Shown in pieces: positions 4,913-7,289 of a stretch of 7,289 bases of DNA. The position numbers and the translations under genes are program-made. The stretch lies in NCBI GenBank assembly GCA_027028725.1, contig JALVIB010000083.1:1-7289 (forward strand), written 5' to 3'. The notes under the pieces were generated by a model. That model was not told the origin of the DNA, searched no databases, and worked only from the letters and a program-made list of their open reading frames with translations. Position 1 is the stretch's first letter; every line of letters starts with the position of its first letter. The stretch comes from Candidatus Altimarinota bacterium (GTDB lineage Bacteria > Patescibacteriota > Gracilibacteria > UBA4473).

Positions 4913-6112
4913 CTTCTTTTTCTTTTTCAAGAAAACTCCCAAAGCAATCAATGCTAATAAGATAATTCCCCCGATAAGGTATTTATTTCCCGCGAAATTT
5001 TTACCAACTGGTAAAGAAACTCCGCCCAGAACTGATCCGTCAGAATCTGCTCCATCACAAACATCTCCGTATTCATCACCATCTTTGTTAGCTTGATCTG
5101 GATTTGGATAAAGCTCGCAGTTATCAACTACATCCCCAACTCCGTCGCGGTCTGTATCGGCTTGATCAAAATTCATTGCATCTGGTGCGTTATCACAAGC
5201 GTTTCCAATTCCATCTTTATCAGAATCTCCTTGAAAACGGTTTGCTTCAAATGGACAATTGTCTTCTTTGTTGGCAATTCCATCACCATCTAGGTCTTCT
5301 TTAACTCGTTTACTCCATTTTTGTTTAGTGAAATAAGCGGTGTTTTGAACATCTTTTTCCGCGCCTAGTCGTTCTTTAAACTCAAAGAAATTTAATTTAT
5401 CGTTTCCATATCTCGCGAAATATTTTTTACCAGCTTCTGGTGCAAAGTAAATAAATCCGTGTTCAGCTGCTGTAAAGCGAATGTCTTCAACACGAACATT
5501 TACTCCCCAAAAAAGCACTTTTACATAACGGTAAGGTGGTGTTGATAAAGTTATCTTATTATAAATTGGTTTAGCAGGTTTTTTCGCGACAATTGTTTTC
5601 AAATCATCAACATCGTTCCCTGCTTTAATTTCAAAATATTTAACTTTTGCTCTAGTTGGAAAGAAAATTTCAATTCTTGCTAACGGATAAGATTTCCCCA
5701 AATCTATTAACGCCCAAGAAGCGTTAGCTCGGTCAATTCTTTCGCTAAAATTAAAAACTGTAAAGTGATTATCATCAGCAATATCGCTTTTTTTAGCTTC
5801 TCGTCCTTCTACTTCGCGCATTGAAGAAACATCCAAAACTTTTACATCAGTAATTCTCTTAAATTTTTCTAAATAAACGAAAAAATCAACATTTTGGTTG
5901 AGTTCATCAAAAACCGCGAAATTTGAGAAATCTGGTTTTATGTTTCTCAAAACCTCTTTATCTAGCGGAACTTTTACTTCTGAATTATAATTTTTAATTA
6001 AAACGCTCTTCTCGAATGGATATTCTGAAATATCTGGTTTTTTTTCTGCAGAAACATTTACAGAAATCAAGGTCATTAAGATTAGAGCCGGAATTGTTAG
6101 CAATTTTTTCAT
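4910..6112 (-). CDS. Exported, membrane-anchored protein with thrombospondin type 3 repeats
   Basis: A surface protein of 400 aa, specific function unknown. Residues 1-22 are a signal peptide (MKKLLTIPALILMTLISVNV, cleavage after SA). Residues 23-270 are an extracytoplasmic, beta-rich region. Within it, ASWALIDLGKSYPLARIEIFF (about 131-151) and YRYVKVLFWGVNVRVEDIRF (about 194-213) resemble a discoidin/galactose-binding-like fold; this is a tentative match. Residues 272-360 are calcium-binding TSP3 repeats (DLDGDGIANKEDNCP, DSDKDGIGNACD, DTDRDGVGDVVDNC, NKDGDEYGDVCDGADSDGS) with Cys at 286, 306, 332 and 352. A single helix at about 378-395 and a KKKKK tail anchor it with its bulk outside. The dispersed motif is read as KNFAGN just before the helix. 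It starts 24 bp after atpD and probably shares its mRNA. No Shine-Dalgarno is seen. Confidence 0.88.
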   Translation of the reverse strand: MKKLLTIPALILMTLISVNVSAEKKPDISEYPFEKSVLIKNYNSEVKVPLDKEVLRNIKPDFSNFAVFDELNQNVDFFVYLEKFKRITDVKVLDVSSMREVEGREAKKSDIADDNHFTVFNFSERIDRANASWALIDLGKSYPLARIEIFFPTRAKVKYFEIKAGNDVDDLKTIVAKKPAKPIYNKITLSTPPYRYVKVLFWGVNVRVEDIRFTAAEHGFIYFAPEAGKKYFARYGNDKLNFFEFKERLGAEKDVQNTAYFTKQKWSKRVKEDLDGDGIANKEDNCPFEANRFQGDSDKDGIGNACDNAPDAMNFDQADTDRDGVGDVVDNCELYPNPDQANKDGDEYGDVCDGADSDGSVLGGVSLPVGKNFAGNKYLIGGIILLALIALGVFLKKKKK

Positions 6113-6136
6113 TTTTTTAAGGGTTATGATCTAGTT

Positions 6137-6811
6137 TTAAGCCGCTTTTTTCGCGGATTTTTGTTTTCGTTCGTGTAAAGCTTTGGCTTCGTTTCGCTCA
6201 ATCATCGCTTTAATCGCCATCACTTGCACGATAGCAGAACGCTCGGTTTCTCCGAGTTTCATTTGAATAAACTTCAAAGTGTCTTCTAAGTCAGGAATCA
6301 AGCGATATTCAAGTGCATTAACTCGACGACGAGTTTGCTCAATTTCTACCGCGAGATTTTCCGCGGATTTTTCAATTTCCGCTAACTGAATCAAAAGTTC
6401 AAAAACCTTTGAGAACTGCTGAATCGCAATATCTAACTCTCCACGAGTTTGAAAAAATCCGTATCCACTTCCGCCTTTTTCGATGTTTAGGTTAAAAACC
6501 GGAATTTTTACGGACATAATATTTTTTGTCTCGATTTCTAATGACATTTTTTGAGTTGGCACAGACAAAGAATTTTTCAAAAAACTCTTTGGCATCAAAG
6601 CTTGTGCATTCAAAAACGCGGCATTCGCTTCTTTAATCGCTTTTTCTACTTCAATTCGCAAATCTTTGGCTTGACGAACAATTTTCAAAAACTCTTGCAT
6701 CAAACCATCTTGTTTGTCTTTCAAAAGTTTGTGTCCACGCTTCGCCACAACAGCTTGTTGCTTTAATTTCAGCATGGTCATTCGTGTTGCCGTCACATTT
6801 TTAATTGCCAT
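6137..6811 (-). CDS. atpD: V-type ATP synthase/ATPase subunit D
   Basis: Central-stalk subunit of the V/A-type ATPase, the coiled-coil shaft that rotates inside the A3B3 head and couples ion flow to ATP synthesis or hydrolysis. The 224-aa protein has the two family signatures: N-terminal VTATRMTMLKLKQQAVVAKRGHKLLKDKQDGL (6-37) and C-terminal RRRVNALEYRLIPDLEDTLKFIQMKLGETER (161-191). A middle segment of beta character (about 88-124) follows the usual subunit D layout, and the C-terminus ends in a basic KQKSAKKAA tail. It has its own strong promoter (6838-6865) and no Shine-Dalgarno. The usual neighbours, the A and B subunits, are not next to it: upstream is a peptidoglycan-binding protein and downstream a TSP3 surface protein. 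Confidence 0.93.
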   Translation of the reverse strand: MAIKNVTATRMTMLKLKQQAVVAKRGHKLLKDKQDGLMQEFLKIVRQAKDLRIEVEKAIKEANAAFLNAQALMPKSFLKNSLSVPTQKMSLEIETKNIMSVKIPVFNLNIEKGGSGYGFFQTRGELDIAIQQFSKVFELLIQLAEIEKSAENLAVEIEQTRRRVNALEYRLIPDLEDTLKFIQMKLGETERSAIVQVMAIKAMIERNEAKALHERKQKSAKKAA

Positions 6812-6837
6812 TTTATTGGTAAAATTTTCTCCCGCGA

Positions 6838-6865
6838 ATTTTAAGACACTCGCTCACGATGTCAA
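6838..6865 (-). promoter_or_regulatory. Strong promoter of atpD
   Basis: Minus strand consensus TTGACA (6865-6860), a 16-bp spacer and TAAAAT (6843-6838). The predicted start near 6831 leaves a leader of about 20 nt. A TCGCGGGA motif (6837-6830) follows the -10 box immediately, covering the start site. Confidence 0.65.
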
Positions 6866-6927
6866 CTATTTATCGGACTTTTTAGGAAAGAAAATCCCGC
6901 GAAAAATCGTAGCAATTAAATTTATCA

Positions 6928-6956
6928 CCCCCCTCAATCCCTCCTTACAAGGGGGG
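6928..6956. repeat. C/G-rich stem-loop repeat, copy 3
   Basis: CCCCCC (6928-6933), TCAATCCCTCC, TTACAA, GGGGGG (6951-6956). Either C-run can pair with the G-run. It lies 22 bp after the stop codon of the peptidoglycan-binding gene and may act as its transcription barrier, although no T-run follows on the minus strand. Confidence 0.6.
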
Positions 6957-6978
6957 CGCAAAAAATACCGCGAAATTT

Positions 6979-7289
6979 TTATCTTTTTTCCTCACAATAA
7001 AGTTCGTTTATTTTTTTCTTTGTCGTCTTATAAACCCAACCTGTTCCTTTCGTCATCCCCCAAGGTGCTAAAATATCGTCCGCGTATTTTTCTTGGAACT
7101 TTATTACTACTTGATGTGTTTTTGATCCAAATATTCCAGTGTTCTCCAAATCATATCCTTCATAATCCCTTAAAAAACTTTGAAGTTTCCTTACTTCAGC
7201 TACCGGATTATTGCCTCCCAGTTTTAGGTAACTTCCTAAGTACGGTTCACAGGTTTTTTCTTGCTCAACTTCAATTTTTCGCGGGATTT
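6979..7289 (-). CDS. Peptidoglycan-binding domain protein, C-terminal fragment
   Basis: Only the 3' end is in the window: an open frame from the edge at 7289 to TAA at 6979-6981, about 102 residues. The order is IEVEQEKTCEPYLGSYLKLG, then GGNNPVAEVRKLQSFLRDYEG, then a YDLENTGIFGSKTHQVVIKF segment, QEKYADDILAPWGMTKGTGW, and VYKTTKKKINELYCEEKR. The pattern EVRKLQ-FL....G....TG.FG..T...V..FQ is the peptidoglycan-binding domain 1 fold (PF01471), and Cys-Glu-Pro-Tyr before it with a terminal INELYC is a CPR-typical form. The missing N-terminal part, probably a signal peptide and further domains, lies beyond the window. It is likely extracytoplasmic and attached to the cell wall. No start codon is visible, so the gene is truncated by the window rather than broken. 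Confidence 0.85.
   Translation of the reverse strand, partial: IPRKIEVEQEKTCEPYLGSYLKLGGNNPVAEVRKLQSFLRDYEGYDLENTGIFGSKTHQVVIKFQEKYADDILAPWGMTKGTGWVYKTTKKKINELYCEEKR

Noticed and set aside
5093..5304. Two overlapping plus-strand frames of 66 aa
   Set aside because: Both lie antisense to the TSP3 repeats and follow their repetitive codons; no independent support.
131..7286. Chi, KOPS or parS sites as the identity of the TCCCGCGA motif
   Set aside because: The sequence matches none of the known consensus sites I recall, and its mixed orientation argues against a polar replication or recombination signal. It was kept only as an unassigned motif.

Overview
All recognisable genes lie on the minus strand. 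The window looks like a chromosomal stretch of a Candidate Phyla Radiation (Patescibacteria) bacterium. The clues are an A+T-rich genome, compact genes all ending in TAA, a Cys-Glu-Pro-Tyr type peptidoglycan-binding C-terminus that I associate with Parcubacteria-like genomes, a bacterial V-type ATPase subunit, a surface protein with thrombospondin type 3 repeats, and several short repeat families common in these genomes (translated examples: PPLRQGFGGQ, TPTLSPRER). The standard code reads all genes through without in-frame TGA, so a UGA=Gly code is unlikely. I cannot name the lineage more closely.

Layout in transcription order, from high to low coordinate: the 3' end of a peptidoglycan-binding protein (6979-7289, cut by the window edge); a spacer with a good promoter; atpD (V-ATPase subunit D) and, 24 bp behind it, an exported membrane-anchored protein with calcium-binding TSP3 repeats; clpP with its own extended -10 promoter; an unrecognised helical protein; an O-antigen ligase/polymerase-like membrane protein carrying translated repeats; a DUF1189-like membrane protein with a histone-H1-like Lys/Thr tail; rpiB; then 425 bp of repeat-dense non-coding DNA. 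The genes mix housekeeping (ClpP, RpiB, ATPase) and envelope functions. Apart from the likely atpD/TSP3 pair they look like separate transcription units.

I see no new defence system, CRISPR array or gene cluster of obviously novel function. The striking signal is in repeats. (1) An 8-bp core TCCCGCGA occurs 15 times, inside a 16-bp quasi-palindrome AAATYYCGCGRRATTT, between and within genes. (2) Five palindromes each abut CTAC (GTAG on the minus strand), the layout of REP elements handled by RAYT transposases. (3) At least four repeat segments are read in frame in one membrane-protein gene. None of the seven complete genes has a clear Shine-Dalgarno sequence, and the best promoters predict leaders of only about 20 nt.
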